A DNA stretch of 64,000 nucleotides from Candidatus Peribacteria bacterium. Its GTDB lineage: Bacteria > Patescibacteriota > Gracilibacteria > UBA1369 > UBA12463. This document shows positions 9,732 through 17,768 of this stretch, in pieces. The stretch is from NCBI GenBank assembly GCA_943355055.1, contig CALREA010000002.1:1-64000 (forward strand), given 5' to 3'. The notes below the pieces were generated by a model. The model worked only from the letters and a program-made list of their open reading frames with translations. It did not search any database and was not told the DNA's origin. The position numbers and the translations under genes were made by a program. Position 1 is the stretch's first letter. Every line of letters starts with the position of its first letter.

Positions 9732-10514
9732 ATGATGGTATATAGACCACATCGTACTGTTTCAGCCCACAGGGTTCACCGGAAACGTTTCACGGACTAC
9801 TTTCTCCCGCCTTTTTTGTTTATCGCGCTTGTGATTATTGTCATTCTCTCGGTACAGCTCTATCAGGCTATGTTTGTCGAGCACAAACCACTTGATGTTT
9901 TTCTCTATACGCTCCAGGGGAGGACGAAGCTTGTTGCCGCAGGAAGCCAGAATACTGACGATGCTTTAAACGAAATGCGCGTATTCAAAGGCGATGAAAT
10001 TACTACGGATATTTCCGGTCGAGCAGGGTTGAATTTTTTCAAAAGAGAGACTGTGCGATTTGATGAAAATACCACGATACTTCTCCAAGATGTGCTGCAG
10101 GATAAAAATCAGGATTCGTTTGATATTACTATGAAGAAGGGGCGTGCTTGGATTTTCGCCGAGGAGGTTCCGGGAATTGCTTTTGATATGTCGCTTCATA
10201 CTTCGCATCTTTCGCTCGAATCCCAGAATGGTATTTTTGAGGTGGAAGACTTCTCCTCTCGTAAGGGTGGTGAAATAGTGAGGGTCATGAAGGGCTCGGT
10301 AAAAGCTTCGATTATGATTACGAGTGATAGCGGCCCAAAAGAGGTTGAGACGGTTATTATTGAGGCCGGCCAGCAGTTTACGATGGACAATGTCGCATTA
10401 GCCGCCTATGAGAAATTCCAAAGTCCGGAGGTGATTGCTCCCATCGATCCAAAGTTTGTGGAAGATGAGTGGTATCTGTGGAATACCGGATTGGATGATG
10501 GAGATGGAAAATAA
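9732..10514 (+). CDS. Membrane-anchored FecR-like domain protein
   Basis: N-terminal TM, then VFKGDEITTDISGRAGLNFF...TMKKGRAWIFAE...GIFEV...VRVMKGSVKAS, FecR-like pattern. Confidence 0.6.
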   Translation: MMVYRPHRTVSAHRVHRKRFTDYFLPPFLFIALVIIVILSVQLYQAMFVEHKPLDVFLYTLQGRTKLVAAGSQNTDDALNEMRVFKGDEITTDISGRAGLNFFKRETVRFDENTTILLQDVLQDKNQDSFDITMKKGRAWIFAEEVPGIAFDMSLHTSHLSLESQNGIFEVEDFSSRKGGEIVRVMKGSVKASIMITSDSGPKEVETVIIEAGQQFTMDNVALAAYEKFQSPEVIAPIDPKFVEDEWYLWNTGLDDGDGK

Positions 10515-10518
10515 TGGA

Positions 10519-11559
10519 TTATTTCAGATATATTCCTCGATTTCTATTCTGCCCGTCATTCGAGTCGGCGTATATGGCTTTCCCGTCTTTTGGATTGGTA
10601 ATGTAGAACCAGTGAGAGGTTTTTTTTGGGTTGAGGGCGGCGAGAATGGCTTTGATTCCCGGATTACTGATCGGGCCGGGCGGGAGGCCTTTGCGGGTGT
10701 AGGTGTTGTAGGCGGAGTCCTGCTTCAGATCGTCTTTCGTAAGAGTTTTTTTATTCAATTCATAGAGAATGGTAGCGTCGATGTTTAGAAACCAGCCACT
10801 ATTCATTCGTTTCCATATGATCCCGGCGACAATAGGGAAGTCATCGTCGTGGCGCGCTTCCTTCTCGAGCATAGAGGCGACGGTAATGATTTCGAAGAGT
10901 TGCGCCGTATTTGCAGGAAGTTTTTTCTCGAAGTTTTTTAACATCTGATCAATCAGATCGGATGATGAGAAATTTCCGGTATCAATGCTGTAGGTATCAG
11001 GGAAGAGAAATCCTTCCAATGGAATATTTGTCGCGGACATCTGCTGTTTTTGGAGGAGGGGATAGGCATTATAATGATCAAATTTTTTCACCGTATCTAT
11101 AAACTCACCCGGCTCAATGAGTTGCCGATCTGCGAGTCTTTCGTCTATTTGCTTGACGGAAAAGCCTTCGGGAATGGCGATGGTATTTTTGAGTCCTTTA
11201 CTGCTCGTTATGGTCGTAGCGATGGTTTTGATGGACATGGATGGTGACGATTCAAACTCTCCCGCGATGATTTTTCCGTCTAAATTTTCAGATTCTATAT
11301 ATTTGGTAAAGTACGAACTGTTTTCGATCAGGCCCTTTGCCTCCAGCGTTTTGCCGACGTCTTTTGCTGAATCTCCTTTGTGGATGACGAATGAAACTTT
11401 TTTGTTCTTACTCGGGTCGTAACCGTTTTTTACGGCATGATTATACTGTATAGATGAATACAGCATGTAGGCTACTATCAAGCAACCTATTCCAATCATG
11501 GTCGTTGAAGTGGAAATTTTGCTTGTTTTTTTGCGTCGAGAGAGGGGAATGTAGCTCAT
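10519..11559 (-). CDS. mltG: Endolytic transglycosylase MltG
   Basis: IPEGFSVKQID, LEGFLFPDTY, ASMLEKEA, YNTYTRKGLPPGPISNPG. Confidence 0.95.
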   Translation of the reverse strand: MSYIPLSRRKKTSKISTSTTMIGIGCLIVAYMLYSSIQYNHAVKNGYDPSKNKKVSFVIHKGDSAKDVGKTLEAKGLIENSSYFTKYIESENLDGKIIAGEFESSPSMSIKTIATTITSSKGLKNTIAIPEGFSVKQIDERLADRQLIEPGEFIDTVKKFDHYNAYPLLQKQQMSATNIPLEGFLFPDTYSIDTGNFSSSDLIDQMLKNFEKKLPANTAQLFEIITVASMLEKEARHDDDFPIVAGIIWKRMNSGWFLNIDATILYELNKKTLTKDDLKQDSAYNTYTRKGLPPGPISNPGIKAILAALNPKKTSHWFYITNPKDGKAIYADSNDGQNRNRGIYLK

Positions 11560-11576
11560 AGTTTTGGGAAAGGTTT

Positions 11577-11894
11577 TTATTCTGCTTTTTCCTCCGTTTC
11601 CGGTCCCTGACCCATTCCCATCATCGACATCACGCCCTTCATTTTCTCTGCGGCGATCTGTTGGCCTTTCTTCAGGCCCTTGTTAAAGGCCTTGAGAATG
11701 TTCTTCTGGAGGGCGTCTTTGCTTTGCATCGCCTCGTCCGAGATAGTGATATTAATGCACTCAAGTTCGGCATTTACCGTTATGACTACGCCATCCTCTT
11801 CAGCTTCAATGTGAATATTGGCCAGTTCTTTTTTAATCGTTTTAGCTTCCTTTTGAAGCTTGTACATGTCTTTTGCCTGTTGGAATACGCCCAT
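11577..11894 (-). CDS. YbaB/EbfC nucleoid-associated family protein
   Basis: Size and pattern, Gly-Met-rich C-terminus (MMGMGQGPE). Confidence 0.8.
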   Translation of the reverse strand: MGVFQQAKDMYKLQKEAKTIKKELANIHIEAEEDGVVITVNAELECINITISDEAMQSKDALQKNILKAFNKGLKKGQQIAAEKMKGVMSMMGMGQGPETEEKAE

Positions 11895-12043
11895 GGTAAT
11901 GAGGTTAAAAAAATAGGGGAATTTTGCCTCCTGATTGTACGGAAGCTGACACGGAAGGTCAATTGTATACTTTCTACTTGATTTTAAGCCTAGTTATTGG
12001 ATAGAATGCGCGCGCTTGTTATTTTTTCTTTTCATTTATTATT

Positions 12044-12742
12044 ATGGATACACTTGCCCTTGAAGCTCAATCACGAGATATGAAGGTTCGATCAGGTTCT
12101 CTCCGACGACTGAAGCGGATTCCCGCTGTTATTTACGGACCAGGCCAGGAGCCGGTGATGCTTTCTATGGATTATCAGACGTTCCGACGTGCTTATATTG
12201 CCGCCGGAGATACTTCTATTATTGATGTAGATCTAGACGGTGGAAAGAAGAAGTTCAAGGTTCTCGTACAGGACGTTCAGTTCCACCCTATCAATAGTAC
12301 GATTGCTCATGTGGATTTCTTAAACCTTCGCATGGATCACAAAGTTTCTACTTCGATCCCGGTTGAGGTTACGGGTGTTTCCCTTGCGGTCAAGGATCTT
12401 GTTGGCGTTTTAACCCTTATTACTCCATCTATCCGTGTTCGATGTCTTCCCGGGGATCTTATCAAATCGGTTGTTATTGATATTTCCGTTTTGAAAACCT
12501 TCCATGACGCTATCCATGTCAGCGACTTGAAGATGCCTTCTACGATTCAAATTCTCGATGATCTCGACCAGACGGTTGCTAACGTTCTTCCTCCACGTAA
12601 GGAGGCTGAGGTTGCGGCTGTTGCTGTTGCGGCTGTTGCTGCCGCGCCTACTGGCGCCCCTGCCGCTACGACCGGTGGTGCTGCAAAAGCTCCTGCAGCC
12701 AAAGGCGCTGCTCCTGCTGCTAAGGCTGGTGCGAAGAAGTAG
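12044..12742 (+). CDS. rplY: 50S ribosomal protein L25/Ctc with Ala/Lys-rich C-terminal tail
   Basis: RRLKRIPAVIYGPGQEPV, HVDFLNL; low-complexity tail APAAKGAAPAAKAGAKK. Confidence 0.93.
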   Translation: MDTLALEAQSRDMKVRSGSLRRLKRIPAVIYGPGQEPVMLSMDYQTFRRAYIAAGDTSIIDVDLDGGKKKFKVLVQDVQFHPINSTIAHVDFLNLRMDHKVSTSIPVEVTGVSLAVKDLVGVLTLITPSIRVRCLPGDLIKSVVIDISVLKTFHDAIHVSDLKMPSTIQILDDLDQTVANVLPPRKEAEVAAVAVAAVAAAPTGAPAATTGGAAKAPAAKGAAPAAKAGAKK

Positions 12743-12757
12743 TCCCCATATATTTTT

Positions 12758-12790
12758 AAAGCCACTTGCCGCAAGCAGGTGGTTTTTTTT
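12758..12790 (+). terminator. Rho-independent terminator downstream of rplY
   Basis: CCACTTGC-cgcaa-GCAGGTGG followed by eight T. Confidence 0.85.
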
Positions 12791-12848
12791 GTGTTCTAAT
12801 GCAATTCTTCGGACGGCCAAGGCCTAGCAAGGTTTCTCTAGGGGAGCG

Positions 12849-12874
12849 TTTTATATTAGAAAAGGTACGAAAAA
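12849..12874 (+). repeat. Short direct repeat, left copy
   Basis: ttttatattagaaaaggtacgaaaaa; 24/26 match to 14149-14174. Confidence 0.6.
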
Positions 12875-12966
12875 ATATTTGACGGAGCAGTAGAAGTAAA
12901 AGTGGAGTTCTTGACATGTATGGTCTATTCCTCGAGTATGAATATATATTTTCTCACTATCATAGT

Positions 12967-13875
12967 ATGAAATTTCAGAAATTTTTGCAGCTTGGTGTCG
13001 TGTTCACTTTTGCTCTGTCTCTTGTGATTCCTAGTGTATCCGCAGCAACACCAGCCGATGCGCTTGTAAAAGTTTCAGCAATTGATGCATCTGGAAATGG
13101 GGAACCTGTGTCGGTTTTGAATGCTTTCGTGAATATGTATAACATCACGGTAGTAAACAATGAGTATACGGGTGTCCTCGTCGCTACAATGTCTACGGGC
13201 AATAGCAGCGCTACCTTTACTGTAAAATCTGGAGAAGTGGTTGATTTTATGGCATTTGGAACCAAGGATGCCGCCGAAAAACAGAAGGTTTTTGTGAGTA
13301 ACGGTGTGCCTCCGTTGAAGAACTTTTCTGCGGATGATGGAATCGCCGGCGTTTGCCATACGAACGGTGTCGATTTTGGCAAAAAACTCGAGAGTGTGTC
13401 CGCCGCCTGTTTTGCAGCCATTCAGGTCAATATTACCGGTCCACTTCCTGTAGCTACTCCTTCCGTTAAGGGTAAAAATGTGATGTACAAGGTTCAGGTA
13501 ATTGAGAAAATGAACGAACAATCTAATGATCAAATCGTACTTCCATATCAGTACGTCAATATGTATGCGATCACGGTTGCAAATAATGAATATATTGGAA
13601 CATTCCTTAAGACGATGAAAACCGGAAAGAAAACCGGAGCTTCATTCAACGTAAAACCTGGTCAGGTTGTTGATTTTAGAGGTTACAGTACGAAGGCTCT
13701 TGCGAAGGGCGCGAAGGATTTTGTGAGCAATGGCGTACCTCCTATGAAGAACTTTTCTCCACTCTATGCTCCCGGACTTTGTCATACAAATGGAGTTGAT
13801 TCCAGCGTGAAGCTTGATCCTACTTCGAATACAACTATGTGCGGGAAGAAGGGGATTGTAGAACTTACGCAATAG
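12967..13875 (+). CDS. Secreted protein with two tandem homologous modules
   Basis: Signal peptide MKFQKFLQLGVVFTFALSLVIPSVSA; FVNMYNITVVNNEY...FVSNGVPPLKNFS...CHTNGVD repeated as YVNMYAITVANNEY...FVSNGVPPMKNFS...CHTNGVD. Confidence 0.85.
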   Translation: MKFQKFLQLGVVFTFALSLVIPSVSAATPADALVKVSAIDASGNGEPVSVLNAFVNMYNITVVNNEYTGVLVATMSTGNSSATFTVKSGEVVDFMAFGTKDAAEKQKVFVSNGVPPLKNFSADDGIAGVCHTNGVDFGKKLESVSAACFAAIQVNITGPLPVATPSVKGKNVMYKVQVIEKMNEQSNDQIVLPYQYVNMYAITVANNEYIGTFLKTMKTGKKTGASFNVKPGQVVDFRGYSTKALAKGAKDFVSNGVPPMKNFSPLYAPGLCHTNGVDSSVKLDPTSNTTMCGKKGIVELTQ

Positions 13876-13885
13876 AACTTCTTTC

Positions 13886-14125
13886 ATGAACTATTGGATT
13901 TTAAAAAGTGAACCGGAAGCGTATGCATGGGATACCCTGATGTGCGAGAAGAAGACGCCATGGAATGGGGTGAGAAATTATCAGGCTCGGAATAATCTCG
14001 CTGCGATGAGAATGGGGGATTTGGCTCTTTTTTATCATTCTGGCGCTGAGCGTCGAGTGGTAGGCGTGAGTCATACCCAAAAGGAGTTTGAAATCATTTT
14101 GAAGTTGGGACGAACAGAGGTGTAG
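13886..14125 (+). pseudogene. EVE-domain protein, internally deleted remnant (79 aa)
   Basis: MNYWILKSEPEAYAWDTL...GVRNYQARNNL..MRMGDLALFYHS matches the EVE N-terminus; joined directly to a C-terminal-like KEFEIILKLGRTEV. Confidence 0.7.
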
Positions 14126-14148
14126 AAAGCAGTATGGTCGACCATGCA

Positions 14149-14174
14149 TTTTATATGAGAAAAGGTATGAAAAA
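14149..14174 (+). repeat. Short direct repeat, right copy
   Basis: ttttatatgagaaaaggtatgaaaaa. Confidence 0.6.
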
Positions 14175-14301
14175 CGTACCTAAACTAATATAGAATGTAT
14201 AAACGGGGAAATTATTCTTTGATACAATAGGAGTAGAATATGTCTATGACAGCTTGTTTTGACAGTATCCGGTAGTCTGGGCAGAAAAGTGTATATAAAA
14301 A

Positions 14302-14328
14302 GAAGGGCCTCTTACTTGAGCACCCTTC
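14302..14328 (-). terminator. Terminator downstream of hppA
   Basis: GAAGGG...CCCTTC hairpin followed on the minus strand by TTTTTATA. Confidence 0.65.
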
Positions 14329-14362
14329 ATTTTTTGGAATCGAAAACGGGATCCGAGCTCTG

Positions 14363-16438
14363 TTACTTCAACCAATAGCTTGTTGCGATGATCGGAGCGA
14401 TGATGACGGCGATCGTGTTGATAACTTTGATCAGCGCGTTTAGCGCTGGTCCTGCTGTGTCCTTGAAGGGGTCGCCAACGGTGTCGCCAACGACGGCGGC
14501 TTTGTGAGCGTCTGAACCTTTGCCTCCGAAGTTTCCATCTTCAACGTATTTTTTCGCATTGTCCCATGCTGCTCCACCGGTGGACATGAAGAGTGCCATC
14601 AGGAATCCGCTCAAGATCACACCTGCGAGCAGGCCTCCAAGAGCCTGAGGACCGAGGATGAATCCAACGACGACAGGTGAGAGGACGGCCATTACAGCTG
14701 GAAGAACCATTTCTTTGAGCGCTGCCTTCGTGACGATATCAACGCAACGGCCATAGAGTGGTTTTCCTGTTCCCTCCATGATTCCTGGGATTTCTCGGAA
14801 CTGCTTACGGACTTCTTCGACGACGGCGTGGGCGGCCTTGCCAACGGACTTCATGCACATAGCGGAGAAGGCGAATGGGAGGAGTCCACCAATCATGAGT
14901 CCGATGAGGACGATGTGGTTGCTGATATCAAATGTGATGGCCTGACTGCCAGAATGTTTGGTGAGCTCGGATGTGAAGGCTTGGAAGAGCACGAGCGCAG
15001 CGAGTGCGGCGGATCCAACAGCGTAACCTTTTGTTACAGCCTTTGTTGTATTTCCTACGGCATCGAGTGCATCTGTGATCTTGCGTACGTCTGCGGGCAT
15101 CTTCGTCATTTCGGCTATCCCACCAGCATTGTCTGTGATAGGTCCGTATGAATCGGTAGCGATGACCATTCCTGTCGTGGAAAGCATGGCTACTGCAGCG
15201 ACGGCGATACCATAAATACCACTTTCAACAGCCGATGATGTTGAACCGAAATAGTATGCGAGATAAATTCCCAGAATGATAACGAGTGTTGGCATAATCG
15301 TCGACTGAAGGCCGACAGCGAGACCGGCGATGAGGTTGGTACCTGCGCCTGTTGCTGAAGCCTTTGCGATTCCTTTGACTGGTCCGTATTCCTTTGCGGT
15401 GTAGTATTCCGTTATCACATTGATAGCCAATGTAATTCCAATACCTACGAGGGCTGCGTAGAAGATTTTGATATCGCCGATCATGATGTCTGTAGCGAAA
15501 TAGAACCCGATAGCGGAAATAATTCCGGTCACAATCATACCCTTATACAGCGCTCCCATGATGTTCTGCGAACGACCGAGTCGTACGAACCATGTTCCTA
15601 CGATGGATGCGATAACGGCAATACCTCCGAGTACGAGGGGATAAATAATTCCTTTTTCTCCGATGGATCCTGTCAGGGTGGATGCTGCGAGAATCATGGC
15701 GGCGATCAGTGTTACCGCATATGTTTCGAAGAGGTCAGCCCCCATACCGGCGCAATCTCCAACGTTATCTCCTACGTTATCGGCGATGACGGCTGGATTT
15801 CTTGGATCGTCCTCCGGAATGTTCTTTTCAACTTTTCCTACGAGGTCAGCCCCTACGTCTGCTGCTTTCGTGAAGATACCTCCACCAACACGAGCGAAGA
15901 GAGAAATAAGTGATGCACCAAAACCGAATCCAACGAGGATGTTTGTGGTCTCACTAACCGGGATATTCAGAACAGATGTGTAGAAATAATAAAATCCGCT
16001 CACACCCAATAGGGCGAGACCTACGACGGAGAGACCGGTAACGGCACCACCATTGAAGGCGACGCTCAGGGCTTCTTTGATTCCTTTTCTTGCAGCTTCG
16101 GCAGTTCGGACGTTTGCCCGTACCGAGACGCTCATACCAATATACCCCGCTAAAGCTGAAAAGAGGGCTCCAACGATGAAGCTCACAGCGGTCCAGAGGT
16201 TGTTATTATAACTTCCCTTTGGGATAATGAGGTAGAGAACAACGAAAATAAGAATGCCAAAGAAGCCCATTGTCAGGCTCTGTCGGTTCAAATATGCTGT
16301 CGCGCCTTCCTGGATGGCCTTGGCGATGGCCTGCATTTCTTTGTTCCCGGATGGCTGTTTTACCACCCACATAATGAGAAAAATGGCATATACAAGCGCT
16401 AAAATGCTTATGCCGAGTGCGGCGAGTACCTCATTCAT
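14363..16438 (-). CDS. hppA: Membrane-bound H+-translocating pyrophosphatase, K+-independent type by motif
   Basis: [61 protein letters not shown]. Confidence 0.96.
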   Translation of the reverse strand: MNEVLAALGISILALVYAIFLIMWVVKQPSGNKEMQAIAKAIQEGATAYLNRQSLTMGFFGILIFVVLYLIIPKGSYNNNLWTAVSFIVGALFSALAGYIGMSVSVRANVRTAEAARKGIKEALSVAFNGGAVTGLSVVGLALLGVSGFYYFYTSVLNIPVSETTNILVGFGFGASLISLFARVGGGIFTKAADVGADLVGKVEKNIPEDDPRNPAVIADNVGDNVGDCAGMGADLFETYAVTLIAAMILAASTLTGSIGEKGIIYPLVLGGIAVIASIVGTWFVRLGRSQNIMGALYKGMIVTGIISAIGFYFATDIMIGDIKIFYAALVGIGITLAINVITEYYTAKEYGPVKGIAKASATGAGTNLIAGLAVGLQSTIMPTLVIILGIYLAYYFGSTSSAVESGIYGIAVAAVAMLSTTGMVIATDSYGPITDNAGGIAEMTKMPADVRKITDALDAVGNTTKAVTKGYAVGSAALAALVLFQAFTSELTKHSGSQAITFDISNHIVLIGLMIGGLLPFAFSAMCMKSVGKAAHAVVEEVRKQFREIPGIMEGTGKPLYGRCVDIVTKAALKEMVLPAVMAVLSPVVVGFILGPQALGGLLAGVILSGFLMALFMSTGGAAWDNAKKYVEDGNFGGKGSDAHKAAVVGDTVGDPFKDTAGPALNALIKVINTIAVIIAPIIATSYWLK

Positions 16439-16586
16439 AGAAGAAAAGGGTTAAAAATAAGGGGTTACTAGTTTTTGCTGGCCTATTGTAAGGCAAAAAC
16501 GCCTATAATGACTAAAAAAGAGAGTGGCATTTTTGCGCATATTATGGTATAATTCCCTGATATCACCGATTCTTTTATGGCTACTT

Positions 16587-17732
16587 ATGGATTCATCTGA
16601 GCAAAAAAAACATCATAGTTCTGAAGATAAAGCTAATTCACCCTCAAAGGATTTGCCTACGAGCGTGCCCGCCAGGGCGGAAAAAATTAGTGCTTCTGCG
16701 TCAAAGCATGAGGAAGATACAGAAGAAGAGTTAGATGAGTTCTCAGATGATACGTCGTTTCTGGAAAAATTACATGGACTGCGAATAGGTCGTTCTCTAT
16801 TTAGTTGTCTCCTCGCTATTATCCTCATCGGTGGCATTGTGTTTGCTCTCTTTTTTGGAGGTTGGAATCGTATTCGACCGTATATTCCGTTTCTTTCTTC
16901 GTCAACCGTAGCGCCCACTTTTTCCCCTGAGAAAATTCATCTCAACGTCTACGATACTAGAACCGCTTTTCATTTTGGTTTTTATAAGAATAATCCCGGC
17001 AAGTTTGATCCGCCTTCACTCGAAATTGCTTTTATTTTTGGAGGGATTAAGCGATCACTTTTTTTCACCATTCCGCCTACTCAATCCGGTATTGCCGCTT
17101 CATATATTTTTGGATTTCGCGGTCAGTCGTTACAGCGACTAGAGGTGTATGTCCAAAATATTTTCCAAATTCAGAATATATTGAATACCGATATTGCCGC
17201 ACTTCTTGATGCTCAAAAAGATCGTAAACCCGTGCTGGATGCTTTGATTGAGTCATTTGATAATCTGATAAAAGTTTCACAGGAAAACGCTGCGTTTGTC
17301 ACCAAAGAGGTCATTACCATGCGAGAATTGGACAACTCTCTCCGTAGTCAACTGGCAGCAAAAGAGAAGCAATTTACCTCAAGCTTGTCTCAGTTTCTGC
17401 CGCAGGATAGTTCGAAACAACTTGATGAGTATACCAAGCTTGCCAAGGAGGAGTCCGAGATGAAGGCTCAGTTGGGAGCAATGGCGAAAATTGATAAATA
17501 TTATCAAGTAGGAATGGTGAAGTTATTGGCTCGAATCCGAGATATCAAGGCGAATCAAGATGCACTTATCAAGGGTGTGAAAGTTTTTGACATCAAAAAT
17601 TCCGATCTCAAAATTATCGAGTACGAAGGTAAATCACCAGTGGATCCTGCTATTAACGCCATTGATCGTTCGAAATCGTCTTCTGCCGGTAGCGGGGGAT
17701 CGCTCACTCCGCTGAATATGTTCCCTCAATAA
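16587..17732 (+). CDS. Hypothetical membrane protein, acidic N-terminus, one TM, helical C-terminal part
   Basis: ORF with TM IGRSLFSCLLAIILIGGIVFALFF; ATG 16587. Confidence 0.75.
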   Translation: MDSSEQKKHHSSEDKANSPSKDLPTSVPARAEKISASASKHEEDTEEELDEFSDDTSFLEKLHGLRIGRSLFSCLLAIILIGGIVFALFFGGWNRIRPYIPFLSSSTVAPTFSPEKIHLNVYDTRTAFHFGFYKNNPGKFDPPSLEIAFIFGGIKRSLFFTIPPTQSGIAASYIFGFRGQSLQRLEVYVQNIFQIQNILNTDIAALLDAQKDRKPVLDALIESFDNLIKVSQENAAFVTKEVITMRELDNSLRSQLAAKEKQFTSSLSQFLPQDSSKQLDEYTKLAKEESEMKAQLGAMAKIDKYYQVGMVKLLARIRDIKANQDALIKGVKVFDIKNSDLKIIEYEGKSPVDPAINAIDRSKSSSAGSGGSLTPLNMFPQ

Positions 17733-17768
17733 TAAAGCTGTAATACGCTTGTAGATTGTTTTTATCTT

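Noticed and set aside
12410-12827. Overlapping ORFs opposite/alongside rplY (Arg/Ser-, Ala- or Leu-rich)
   Set aside because: Frame shadows of the Ala/Lys-rich L25 tail.
16667-16685. gcccgccagggcgg short inverted repeat in the 16587 gene
   Set aside because: Only a 5-bp stem; compositionally plausible by chance in a single instance.
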